Shown piece by piece: positions 1-7,738 of a stretch of DNA of 64,000 bases (within the stretch, counting starts at the first letter, position 1; every line of letters begins with the position of its first letter). The stretch is from contig NZ_AP024895.1 of NCBI RefSeq assembly GCF_024347055.1, positions 2,108,001 to 2,172,000 on the forward strand. Direction: 5' to 3'. The notes under the pieces were generated by a model, which ran no database searches, had not been told where the DNA came from, and saw nothing but the letters and a program-made list of their open reading frames with translations. Source of the stretch: Vibrio porteresiae DSM 19223. GTDB lineage: Bacteria > Pseudomonadota > Gammaproteobacteria > Enterobacterales > Vibrionaceae. A program made the position numbers and the translations under genes.

Positions 1-195
1 CAGTGATAGTTCGCTACTGCGCAGATCATCAAACCAAACTTCACCTTGGCACTCTGTCATACCCGCGAGTGCTCCGAGCAACGTACTTTTTCCGCAACCA
101 TTAGGTCCGAGAATGTGCAGTACTTCTCCTGCTTCACACTCAAAGGATAGTGGCAATAAACGATGGCCCACTTGTAAGTCTTTAATGCGAATCAT
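1..195 (-). CDS. btuD: Vitamin B12 import ATP-binding protein BtuD (N-terminal part)
   Basis: Only the first 65 codons are inside the window; the gene runs off the left edge. The start is the ATG at 195, and the first 14 bases overlap the 3' end of btuC. A Walker A motif GPNGCGKST is visible around residues 31-39, typical of ABC ATPases. Together with the BtuC permease just upstream this fits the ATPase that drives corrinoid uptake across the inner membrane. The signature and Walker B motifs are outside the window, so the family call rests on Walker A and on the neighbour. Another FecE-type ATPase is possible but less likely. Confidence 0.85.
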   Translation of the reverse strand, partial: MIRIKDLQVGHRLLPLSFECEAGEVLHILGPNGCGKSTLLGALAGMTECQGEVWFDDLRSSELSL

Positions 196-1177
196 GATTT
201 TTCACCAGCATCCAGATAAATACCGGAGCCCCTAACGTTGTGGTCACCACACCCAGTGGCAGCTCCGCTGAATTCAGCGCTAATCTGGCCACTAAGTCAG
301 CTCCTGCCAGCAGCAACGCGCCACCTAATGCTGATAATGGCAGTAGCATTTTATTTTCTGATCCTAAGGTTAAGCGCAGTAGATGTGGGACAACTAAGCC
401 AACAAAACCAATCACGCCTCCCAGAGCGACCGCTCCGCCAACCAATATCGATACCGCCAAGATGAGTTTCCAGCGCAGTTTGTGGATATCCACACCTAAC
501 TGGCGAGCGACCTCTTCACCGAGCATCAGCTTATCGAGCTTCTTACCTTGCAGCACCAACCATCCAATCACCGGAATGGTCACCACACTGAGCCAATGTT
601 GTTCCCAGGTCACGCCGCCAACGCTGCCCATCAACCAATACATTAACTGGCGCAGGCTCATATCATCACTGAAATAGAACGCCCACGTCACCACTGCGCC
701 CGATAAAATCCCCAGTGCGACGCCGACTAGCAACAATCTTGTCGTCGTAAGCCGCAACGTTTTCGCCATAGTGACCAATATGGCAGTAAACACTAAAGCA
801 CCAGCCATTGCCGATAGCATAAACACTTGAGGCGTAGCTGCAAAAGGAAAGAAAAACAGCACAAGCACCATAGCGACACTGGCTCCGCCAGAAATGCCAA
901 CCACACCCGGCTCAGCAAGTACGTTACCCAGTAACACTTGTAATGTTGCACCAGCGACTCCTAGCGATGCGCCAATCACCAATGCGGCCAATAGCCGTGG
1001 TATACGCAAATCAAAGAGCAACCGGGACTTTAGTGGCGTTAGTGGCTCAAACGGCGAGATATAAAGTCCGCCAAGCACCAAATAAATCGCAGCTAACAGC
1101 ACTAACGCGAGTGCTAAGATCCACGCAGCTCGTGCCCAACGCCGCTGTTTACGTAAAATGAGCTGATTAAAATCCAT
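182..1177 (-). CDS. btuC: Vitamin B12 ABC transporter permease BtuC
   Basis: A 331-residue FecCD-family permease with about ten hydrophobic segments. The N-terminal part holds the family pattern LRIPRLLAALVIGASLGVAG, and residues near 257-270 read GGVIGFVGLVVPHL, the conserved coupling region of BtuC/FhuB/FecD proteins. It would form the inner-membrane channel that moves cobalamin into the cytosol with BtuD, whose start overlaps this stop codon by 14 bases. No clear Shine-Dalgarno sequence precedes the ATG, and a terminator-like hairpin sits only about 50 bases upstream, so expression probably depends on read-through from astE or an unusual initiation. The substrate is inferred from BtuC similarity and from cobT and bluB nearby. 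Confidence 0.88.
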   Translation of the reverse strand: MDFNQLILRKQRRWARAAWILALALVLLAAIYLVLGGLYISPFEPLTPLKSRLLFDLRIPRLLAALVIGASLGVAGATLQVLLGNVLAEPGVVGISGGASVAMVLVLFFFPFAATPQVFMLSAMAGALVFTAILVTMAKTLRLTTTRLLLVGVALGILSGAVVTWAFYFSDDMSLRQLMYWLMGSVGGVTWEQHWLSVVTIPVIGWLVLQGKKLDKLMLGEEVARQLGVDIHKLRWKLILAVSILVGGAVALGGVIGFVGLVVPHLLRLTLGSENKMLLPLSALGGALLLAGADLVARLALNSAELPLGVVTTTLGAPVFIWMLVKNHDSH

Positions 1178-1198
1178 AGAAAAAGAGAGATAAAAAAG

Positions 1199-1225
1199 AA
1201 TGGCCTAACCATAACGTTAAGCCAT
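1199..1225 (-). terminator. Terminator-like hairpin between astE and btuC
   Basis: An 11-bp stem with one mismatch (AATGGCCTAAC / GTTAAGCCATT, six-base loop). Read on the minus strand it is followed by TCTTTTTTATC, so it resembles a rho-independent terminator for astE. It leaves only about 20 bases before the btuC start. Confidence 0.6.
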
Positions 1226-1253
1226 TTAAATAGAAAGAGAGATTTGAGGTTAA

Positions 1254-2279
1254 TCAGTCGTAAACGACTTGATCATTCTCATATCGAATAGAAACGCCGC
1301 ACACCATGAGTGCTGCGCGCTGACCGATCGCCACTTTGCGATTTGGGAAGACAATCGCCTCCCCTTCGTTCTGTGCCATCAGCGGTTTGTCGCCATCATG
1401 ACCAAACACTTCGCCATGCATAAACGAGGTGAAGTTTTCCACGGAGTCATCAAATAGAAACGCAAAGTCGTCATGTAAACGCACTATGGTGCGGCTTACG
1501 CGATATGGAATTAACTCACGAGTCGGTTCAGGTAGCGTATCACCCGCAATTTTCGCTTTAAGGGCTTCGCTAAACCCTTTAAAAGACTCGAGATCATTTT
1601 CACCAAGACGAGCTACTTTACCCAGCTCTACTGTCACAGCTTGTGCGCCATGTTGCTCTGCACTGTACCAACTAAAGGTACTGGATGGGGCATTGGCAAG
1701 CATCAAGGCTTCAACTTGCGCCGCATGAAGAAATTCCACCAAAGCTCGACTGCGCGTCGCATGACGTGAACGAGGGCTAACGGCGAATGAACGATGCTTT
1801 GAACCACGAATCGCACAGTGCAAATCGAAATGCCAGCGAGATTCTGCCTTAGTGCCAGAGAAAAAGTCGCTCACTAAGATTTTTAGGTTATCAGCGATAC
1901 CTAACTCTAATGAAGGCTCTTGCGGTTTTTCCTCGAAAAGACGATTGAGGTTAACATCGATAAAACGCACATGGGCGTTAGTCGCTTTGGGATGAGCCAA
2001 AATAAACAGACAACGCTCTTTAACCGCCTGTTTTCCAGCAAGAATGGCACTGACCCATTGATCGACCAGTTCAAGCGGTGCGGTTTCATCACCATGAATA
2101 CCAGCAGAGATAACCAAATGTTGAGTATTGGGAGTCTGCTGCGCAGGAATCACCTCTAACACGCCACGTTGATGCAATTTTAACGTGACACCGTTTGCAT
2201 TTTTAACGGCATTCGGAACGATTTGAGAATACGTATCCAATGTGTCAGTCAAAAATGACTGATGAAACAGTGACGTCAT
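1254..2279 (-). CDS. astE: Succinylglutamate desuccinylase AstE
   Basis: A 341-residue zinc metallocarboxypeptidase-like enzyme that removes succinate from N2-succinylglutamate, the last step of the arginine succinyltransferase (AST) pathway. The zinc ligands are seen in GIHGDETAP (His and Glu) and in FDLHCAIRGS (His); the VELGK motif later supplies the expected catalytic Glu. Length matches the family. The other ast genes are not beside it; astE stands alone between cobT and btuC, an arrangement consistent with vibrios where ast genes are scattered. The start ATG at 2279 follows a GGAGTAATG-like context. Cytosolic enzyme. Confidence 0.93.
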   Translation of the reverse strand: MTSLFHQSFLTDTLDTYSQIVPNAVKNANGVTLKLHQRGVLEVIPAQQTPNTQHLVISAGIHGDETAPLELVDQWVSAILAGKQAVKERCLFILAHPKATNAHVRFIDVNLNRLFEEKPQEPSLELGIADNLKILVSDFFSGTKAESRWHFDLHCAIRGSKHRSFAVSPRSRHATRSRALVEFLHAAQVEALMLANAPSSTFSWYSAEQHGAQAVTVELGKVARLGENDLESFKGFSEALKAKIAGDTLPEPTRELIPYRVSRTIVRLHDDFAFLFDDSVENFTSFMHGEVFGHDGDKPLMAQNEGEAIVFPNRKVAIGQRAALMVCGVSIRYENDQVVYD

Positions 2280-2310
2280 GCATTACTCCTTTATTGCACA
2301 GTAATAATAC

Positions 2311-2350
2311 CAATCACAGTGATTATCTAACCCAATAGTGACTGTGATTG
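2311..2350. repeat. Perfect 10-bp inverted repeat upstream of astE
   Basis: CAATCACAGT at 2311-2320 and ACTGTGATTG at 2341-2350 are exact reverse complements with a 20-base spacer. The repeat starts about 30 bases upstream of the astE start, where an operator or a leader hairpin would be expected. No known regulator consensus was matched. Confidence 0.45.
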
Positions 2351-2580
2351 ATATAAGTAAGCTTGCCACACCGATATTACTCGTCATTTTACCCATGACA
2401 ATGATTCGGCTAATACAAGATTCTTACCTTCATACAAGGTAATTCTGAACCATCCGATTTTAACACTATCAAAGGAAAACTCTCTATATTCAATTAGTTC
2501 TTTAACGTACTCAACAAGCTAATTCTGACCTGCATCACGTAAATCTCCCGAATGTGAATCACATGTCTCATTCTAAGAGA

Positions 2581-2602
2581 AGCTCTGCCCTAAGGCAGAG
2601 CT
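2581..2602 (-). terminator. Terminator hairpin downstream of cobT
   Basis: Perfect 9-bp stem AGCTCTGCC / GGCAGAGCT with a four-base loop, 9 bases past the cobT stop on the minus strand. The following minus-strand sequence TCTCTTAG is only weakly T-rich. Confidence 0.6.
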
Positions 2603-2610
2603 CATTCTTA

Positions 2611-3645
2611 TTACACGGTGACGCCAGCTTCAGCGAAACTTGCCATGGTGTTATAGAACTCAGCAGCCGCTTTAACCATAGGTACCGCAAGCGCAGCACC
2701 TGTGCCTTCACCAAGGCGCAAACCCAGTTCCAACAACGGTTTTGCGTGCAGTTTGTCCAGCACAACTTTATGACCCGCTTCATGTGATTGGTGAGCAAAG
2801 ATCATCACTTCACGACTGTCTGGTTCAATAAGCGTGGCAATGTATGCCGCCGTGCTCACGATGAAACCGTCAACCAAGACTGGGGTATTTTTTTCGTACG
2901 CGCCAAGGAATGCGCCAACCATCTGGACGATTTCAAAACCACCGACTTCGGCCAATACGGTCAACGGATCTTGACCATGGCAGCGAGCGACACCTTGAGC
3001 CACCAGCGTCACTTTTTTCTCATATTGCGCAGGAGAGATACCTGTTCCCATACCAACGCAAGTTTGTGCGCATTCGCCACTTAATGCGGCCAGTAGTGCC
3101 GCTGCGCTACTGGTATTGGCAATGCCCATTTCACCAAACATCACCAAGTTTGAGCCTTGGTCAATGATGTTTTGCACAAAGGATTTGCCTAACTCAAGAC
3201 CGCGAGTCACCTGCTGCGCCGTCATCGCAGCCGATTCAGCAAAGTTAGCCGTGCGATCGCCAAGACGTTGAACAAAGAAATCTGGATGATCCGATTCAAC
3301 TGGGAACAAGATACCCGCATCGACCACTTTGATATCAATTTGGTTAGCACGGCAAAAACAGTTAATTGCAGCACCACCATTTAAAAAGTTAAGCACCATC
3401 TGTTGTGTTACTGCGCTTGGCGCGATACTCACACCTGCATCAGCAATACCATGGTCGCCAGCAAATACAATGGCGGTGGGTTTTTGAATATCAATGTGCG
3501 TTACTGCTGCAGCTTTACCTTGGCTTTGAATCAACGCCAATTGAAATGCCACTTCCTCAATTTGGCCCAGAGAACCCACCGGCTTGGTTTTTTGGTCAAT
3601 CCGAGTTTGAATAGACTCAGCGTATTGACGATCTAACATGCTCAT
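2611..3645 (-). CDS. cobT: Nicotinate-nucleotide--dimethylbenzimidazole phosphoribosyltransferase CobT
   Basis: Transfers phosphoribose from nicotinate mononucleotide to 5,6-dimethylbenzimidazole, activating the lower ligand of cobalamin. Family motifs seen are KPVGSLG near the N-terminus, FAGDHGIADAGVS, GEMGIANTSSAAA, and LGEGTGAALA near the C-terminus, whose Glu is the catalytic base in Salmonella CobT. The longest frame begins 15 bases further upstream, but AAGGA lies just before two closely spaced ATGs at 3645 and 3639, so one of these is the real start. cobS, cobU and cobC are not adjacent. bluB, which makes the base CobT uses, lies 7 kb away. Cytosolic. Confidence 0.93.
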   Translation of the reverse strand: MSMLDRQYAESIQTRIDQKTKPVGSLGQIEEVAFQLALIQSQGKAAAVTHIDIQKPTAIVFAGDHGIADAGVSIAPSAVTQQMVLNFLNGGAAINCFCRANQIDIKVVDAGILFPVESDHPDFFVQRLGDRTANFAESAAMTAQQVTRGLELGKSFVQNIIDQGSNLVMFGEMGIANTSSAAALLAALSGECAQTCVGMGTGISPAQYEKKVTLVAQGVARCHGQDPLTVLAEVGGFEIVQMVGAFLGAYEKNTPVLVDGFIVSTAAYIATLIEPDSREVMIFAHQSHEAGHKVVLDKLHAKPLLELGLRLGEGTGAALAVPMVKAAAEFYNTMASFAEAGVTV

Positions 3646-4131
3646 TATCCTTACTATCATCGACTACCTATCGAGTAGAATCCCCTCTATTTTAACGCAC
3701 TAACTGATTAATGCTTTCTCAAACAACGGCTTGAGGGTCTAACCACGACATCATTTTCTATCGGGTTTAACCCAAAACAGTCATCGCGTTAGAGGTAGCA
3801 AAATCACTGCGATAGGTAGCTGAATCATCTCAAAAAATTACTCTGAGTGTACTCGCAATCATAACGATACTCCAAGCATAAACCCTGAGTTCATCGCGTA
3901 ACTACGACCGAGTAAAAAGTCGATAACGAACGCGATTTTGTTTGTTTACAAAAAAACAACGGATTGATAAGCACTATGTTGCAATTCACTAAAGTAGGCA
4001 ATATAGTCAAAAGCGAATCTCTAGGTTTTCGAAGCATCTCAGTGATATTCCTCGCGAAACCGTAGGTTACTCTCTTTTATCAAATCTGGATTTTATATAC
4101 GCTACGCACTTCTGCGTTAGGTCGAAACATA
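3646..4131. promoter_or_regulatory. Divergent regulatory region between cobT and an SDR gene
   Basis: About 490 bases with no supported gene. CTACCTATCG (3664-3673) and CGATAGGTAG (3810-3819) are perfect reverse complements 136 bases apart and would pair in a cobT leader transcript. A possible minus-strand promoter is TTGGAG, 18 bases, TACACT, near 3855-3885. The canonical cobalamin riboswitch B12 box was looked for and not found. The plus-strand gene probably starts from the TTTTATATAC region near 4090. Confidence 0.4.
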
Positions 4132-4845
4132 ATGATTAATAAAGATTTTCCCTTAGCAAGCGACAGCGACTTTTACGTGATGATCGCAGGAGCATCCGGT
4201 CTGGTTGGCTCACAAGTGCTCAAACATCTGCTTAATCAATGTCATCTTGGCGGTGTATATACCATGGTCAGGCAGCCGCTTAGCCAGCAACATCCTAAGC
4301 TAGTTCAGATTCTTGACGGTCAACTCTCTGTTTTTCCTGAAAATGCCAAAGGTAAGGTACGCTACGGTGTGATCGCGTTAGGAACGACGCTAAAACAAGC
4401 GGGCTCCAAAGAGGCGCTGAAGAAAGTTGACCTAGATTTGGTTGTCGAGATAGCAACACGGATGAAAGCTTATGGCATTACCCATGTGGCCGTTGTCTCA
4501 AGCTTTGGTGCCAATCCTAAATCTCATTCGCACTATTTATGCTGTAAAGGTGTGATGGAACACAAGCTCATGCGCTTGGGGTTTGAACACCTCTTGATCC
4601 TGCGTCCTGGGCCTTTGGTTGGTGAGCGTCAAGAAGTCCGTCCCAGCGAGATCTGGTTACAACGATTGATGAAAGTGGGTCAATATGTCCTATTTGGTCA
4701 ATTACGTAATTTCATTCCAATTGCAGCACAAGATGTTGCCAAAGCGCTGCTGAAAACACTATTCGAAGCAAGCGAGCAAAAAGTCACCATACTTAATTCA
4801 GTCGATATGCTGCAAAAGCTCAATAAGCCCCTCAATAATAAATAG
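4132..4845 (+). CDS. NAD(P)-binding atypical SDR protein (HTATIP2/YbjT-like)
   Basis: A 237-residue Rossmann-fold protein. The dinucleotide-binding motif GASGLVGSQV is at residues 20-29, a VVSSFGA strand at about 120-127, and a Tyr-x3-Lys pair at residues 135 and 139 (YLCCK), the pattern of short-chain dehydrogenases. Size and motifs match the oxidoreductase HTATIP2 family of atypical SDRs often annotated as nucleoside-diphosphate-sugar epimerases. The substrate is unknown. It is a single-gene unit, divergent from cobT, with no clear partner. The ribosome-binding site (TTAGG, about 10 bases upstream) is weak. The protein has no signal peptide and should be cytosolic. Confidence 0.8.
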   Translation: MINKDFPLASDSDFYVMIAGASGLVGSQVLKHLLNQCHLGGVYTMVRQPLSQQHPKLVQILDGQLSVFPENAKGKVRYGVIALGTTLKQAGSKEALKKVDLDLVVEIATRMKAYGITHVAVVSSFGANPKSHSHYLCCKGVMEHKLMRLGFEHLLILRPGPLVGERQEVRPSEIWLQRLMKVGQYVLFGQLRNFIPIAAQDVAKALLKTLFEASEQKVTILNSVDMLQKLNKPLNNK

Positions 4846-5376
4846 TCTTTCTTCTATGAGCCTACCCTTGCCTTTTGCTACAGCCCAAACAAAGGCACAG
4901 GTTTGCTCATAAGATGAGATAGACTCATTACGCGAACTTGGTCTTTTTTCTTTAACTTCCTTTTTTTGCCAACGAACCGAGTAGCGACTAAATCGTTTTC
5001 ATGCTCTTTTTGTATGCAAACCCGCTCATAATTTTCTTTATCATATTAAAACAGAAACCTCACCTTACTCTGACATTAATTCGATTCATAACTGCTTAAA
5101 TTGTTAAGCTTTTGATCCAAAAGCGCCCTCTCTTTGCTAGGCGAGTTATCTCACCTTCCACTATAAAACTAGTCCTGTATTCGTCATTTTTCGTTAGCTT
5201 ATAAGCTAACTATTTTCAAGTGCCTGCAAGATATTATTATTAAATAACATGTTTATTTAGCACAAAGTTTGGATTTATCTTCCAAAACAGTGTTTATTGA
5301 TAATTTCGTAGTGAAAAGTATTGTGAAGGGTGTTCCATTTTTGTCCGCACCCCATAGGCGTGAACATTCGGATAGA

Positions 5377-5382
5377 TATAAT
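5377..5382 (+). promoter_or_regulatory. Consensus -10 box of the 5476 lipoprotein gene
   Basis: A perfect TATAAT at 5377-5382, about 94 bases before the start codon. No good -35 is seen at 16-18 bases upstream, so an activator or an extended contact may help. A leader of roughly 85 bases would result. Confidence 0.55.
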
Positions 5383-5394
5383 GGGCCCCGCAAA

Positions 5395-5444
5395 CGTCAC
5401 ACAAGTGAAACGTAAGCGTCACGTGAAGACGGCGTTATCGTCAC
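5395..5444 (+). repeat. Three CGTCAC repeats at exact 22-bp spacing
   Basis: CGTCAC starts at 5395, 5417 and 5439. The equal 22-bp period, about two helical turns, lies in the presumed untranslated leader of the next gene. Confidence 0.5.
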
Positions 5445-5475
5445 AAACTAGTAACTAGGTAATTAGGAAATAAAA

Positions 5476-5904
5476 ATGATTAACAAACTAAAACTTTCTG
5501 CAGCAGCAGTGGCTCTAACTCTTCTAGCTGGTTGTTCATCTTACAATGCAAGCCAACCAACTTCTGGTCTTGTAGCTAACGTTGAATCATCAGTAAAAGC
5601 TGACATCAAAGTTGGTGAAAAAATCTCTGGTGAAGCAACAGCAAACGTTCTTATGGGCGTAATCAACTGGGGCGCAGGCGATCACTTCGTTGATGGCGTA
5701 GACTACGGTACAGGCGGCGCACTATCTTTCGCAGACGCTTCAGCTTCTGCTAAATCTGCAGCAGCATACAACGCTGTTAAAGCTTCAGGTGCAGACCTAA
5801 TCGTTGCTCCTCGCTACGAAATCACTACTGAAGACTACGTAGTGTTCAAGAAAATCCACGTGAAAGTAACTGGTTACAAAGGTACTATCACTAGCGTGAA
5901 ATAA
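5476..5904 (+). CDS. Small lipoprotein, probably highly expressed
   Basis: A 142-residue protein with a lipoprotein signal peptide: MINKLKLSAAAVALTLLAGC, lipobox LAGC, with Cys20 as the lipidated residue. The mature part is Ala- and Val-rich with a pattern (SAAAYNAVKASGADLIVAPRYE) seen in small envelope lipoproteins that carry a TRL-like or YajG-like domain, but I do not recognise a named function. Codons are strikingly uniform and biased to the preferred set, and the gene has a consensus -10 box, good AGGAAATAAAA spacing to the ATG and a strong terminator, all signs of high expression. It should sit in the inner or outer membrane facing the periplasm. Confidence 0.85.
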   Translation: MINKLKLSAAAVALTLLAGCSSYNASQPTSGLVANVESSVKADIKVGEKISGEATANVLMGVINWGAGDHFVDGVDYGTGGALSFADASASAKSAAAYNAVKASGADLIVAPRYEITTEDYVVFKKIHVKVTGYKGTITSVK

Positions 5905-5924
5905 TTCACGGTGAATTCCTTATA

Positions 5925-5953
5925 GAAAGGCTCCTTCGGGAGCCTTTCTTTTT
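5925..5953 (+). terminator. Rho-independent terminator of the lipoprotein gene
   Basis: Perfect 10-bp stem GAAAGGCTCC / GGAGCCTTTC with a TTCG tetraloop and a T-rich tail. Confidence 0.93.
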
Positions 5954-6256
5954 CTATGCCATTCTCATTTGCAGCCCTAACCTCTTTTGCTCACTCTCAA
6001 ACTCCCTAGCCCTACTTTGGCTCATCCGCTTTCTGTGTCCCTCTATTTGGAATTGATTCAATCTCATCGCCCACTAATTCAGCACCTTGCATCATTTATT
6101 CTCTGTTTGGCTACTTTTCATTCATCATTCAAACTCTATGGAATAAGACATAACTAAACGGCATGGTTTTGAGAATAATTGTTATCATCCTGACCAGTCA
6201 GTCAGCATAAAATAGGCTCAAACACTTATGTCACTTCTTCATTTAAGGAATCAATC
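5954..6256. other. Intergenic region upstream of tcyP
   Basis: About 300 bases with no gene. Its right part carries the Fur-box-like palindrome at 6170-6184 and presumably the tcyP promoter. Confidence 0.5.
6170..6184. promoter_or_regulatory. Fur-box-like palindrome upstream of tcyP
   Basis: TGAGAATAATTGTTA agrees with the 7-1-7 Fur core TGANAATNATTNTCA at all defined positions except one (T for C). It ends 72 bases before the tcyP start. Match was made by eye. Confidence 0.45.
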
Positions 6257-7621
6257 ATGTCAGTAGCAGTTATCGCCGCTCTCGCGATATTTATTGGCAT
6301 TCTGGCGGTTTTATTTAACCAACAGAAAAAGTCACGCACACTTTCACGTTTAGTATTAATGGGGCTTGTCCTTGGTAGCCTATTTGGTTTAGGCCTACAA
6401 TTTATGGTCGGCGAAGGTCAACCTGCGACGAAACAAATCCTCGACTGGATCGCCATCGTAGGTAACGGCTATGTCGGCTTACTCAAAATGGTGGTGATGC
6501 CACTGGTCTTAGTATCGATGATCTCAGCGGTTGTTCGTCTCGATAGAAATGGCTCTTTAGGTAAAATCTCGACCCTAACGATTGGTATTCTGCTGATCAC
6601 CACCGCGATTGCGGCTTTGATCGGTATCTTTATGGCGCAAGCTTTTGGCTTAACTGCCGAAGGTTTAACCGAGGGTGCTCGCGAAATGGCGCGCATGGAT
6701 ACCTTAGCGAGCAAAGCATCGACCGTTGCTGGACTGACGATTCCACAAATGCTGCTCAGCTTTATTCCAACTAACCCATTTGCTGATCTGACTGGCGCTC
6801 GCTCTACTTCTATTATCGCGATCGTGATCTTTGGCGTATTGGTTGGCGTGGCTAGCCGTAAAGTCATGATGGAAAAAGAGCAGCTTGAAGCACCGATTCG
6901 TACGTTTGTTGAAGCGATTCAATCGATTGTGATGCGTCTGGTTAAAATGATCATGGCGTTAACACCTTACGGTATCGCCGCTCTTATGGCTAAAGTAGTG
7001 GCAACCTCAAGCGCAGCTGACATTTTGAAACTGCTCGGCTTCATCGTTGCTTCTTACCTTGCGATTGCGGTGATGTTTTTGGTGCACGCAGTGCTGGTTT
7101 CTTTTGTTGGCGTCAGTCCAAAAGCGTATTTCCAAAAGATCTGGCCGGTGCTGACTTTTGCCTTCAGTTCACGTAGCTCTGCAGCGACTATTCCATTGAA
7201 CGTGGAAGCGCAAATCAACAAACTGAACGTTCCACCAGCGATTGCTAACCTTGCGGCTTCATTTGGTGCCACCATTGGACAAAATGGCTGTGCGGGTATC
7301 TACCCAGCGATGTTGGCAGTCATGGTTGCACCAACGGTTGGCATTAACCCAATGGACGCACACTTTATTCTTTCATTGGTTGCGATCGTAACGATCAGTT
7401 CCTTTGGTATTGCAGGTGTCGGCGGCGGCGCAACCTTTGCTGCGTTAATCGTTTTGCCAGCCATGGGGCTACCCGTCACCATCGCTGCTTTGCTAATTTC
7501 AATTGAACCGCTGATCGATATGGCGCGTACTGCGCTTAACGTATCTGGAGCGATGACCGCAGGCACATTAACCAGCCGTTTGCTCAATCAAGTACACCAA
7601 CCTGAACAGCAAGAAGCTTAA
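6257..7621 (+). CDS. tcyP: L-cystine transporter TcyP (YdjN-like)
   Basis: A 454-residue dicarboxylate/amino acid:cation symporter (DAACS family) close in length to E. coli TcyP/YdjN. It has eight predicted membrane helices plus re-entrant loops; the first loop motif SSRSSAATIPLN lies near residues 302-313 and GVGGGATFAAL near 387-397. The family takes up L-cystine and related compounds across the inner membrane. Start is the ATG at 6257 preceded by AAGGAATCAATC. The gene is monocistronic, ends in a bidirectional terminator and converges on a YeeE/YedE sulfur transporter. A Fur-box-like site upstream suggests iron control. Substrate is inferred from family similarity. Confidence 0.88.
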   Translation: MSVAVIAALAIFIGILAVLFNQQKKSRTLSRLVLMGLVLGSLFGLGLQFMVGEGQPATKQILDWIAIVGNGYVGLLKMVVMPLVLVSMISAVVRLDRNGSLGKISTLTIGILLITTAIAALIGIFMAQAFGLTAEGLTEGAREMARMDTLASKASTVAGLTIPQMLLSFIPTNPFADLTGARSTSIIAIVIFGVLVGVASRKVMMEKEQLEAPIRTFVEAIQSIVMRLVKMIMALTPYGIAALMAKVVATSSAADILKLLGFIVASYLAIAVMFLVHAVLVSFVGVSPKAYFQKIWPVLTFAFSSRSSAATIPLNVEAQINKLNVPPAIANLAASFGATIGQNGCAGIYPAMLAVMVAPTVGINPMDAHFILSLVAIVTISSFGIAGVGGGATFAALIVLPAMGLPVTIAALLISIEPLIDMARTALNVSGAMTAGTLTSRLLNQVHQPEQQEA

Positions 7622-7652
7622 TTTAGCCGCGTCACCCTAGATACACTGATAT

Positions 7653-7689
7653 AAAAAAAGCCAAGCATCTATTTTTGCTTGGCTTTTTT
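7653..7689. terminator. Bidirectional terminator between tcyP and the YeeE-like gene
   Basis: Stem GCCAAGCA / TGCTTGGC (7660-7667 and 7676-7683) flanked by an A run on the left and a T run on the right, so it can stop transcription from both convergent genes. Confidence 0.92.
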
Positions 7690-7738
7690 ATTGTCAGTAT
7701 TTATTTTCAGAAGTACATCGAGTGCAGTACAAATAACC

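Larger units (their letters stand above)
2280..2610. other. Intergenic region between cobT and astE
   Basis: No convincing gene. It holds the inverted repeat at 2311-2350, an AT-rich stretch that probably contains the astE promoter (minus strand), and at its right end the cobT terminator hairpin. Confidence 0.6.
4846..5475. other. Long AT-rich intergenic region before a lipoprotein gene
   Basis: About 630 bases without a supported gene. Its right end holds a strong -10 element and three CGTCAC repeats (listed separately). The rest is AT-rich and I see no stable terminator for the upstream SDR gene. Confidence 0.5.

Noticed and set aside
3661..4131. Cobalamin riboswitch upstream of cobT, bluB or btuC
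   Set aside because: The B12 box and the typical core sequence were not found by eye in any of these upstream regions. A covariance model would be needed to exclude a divergent example.
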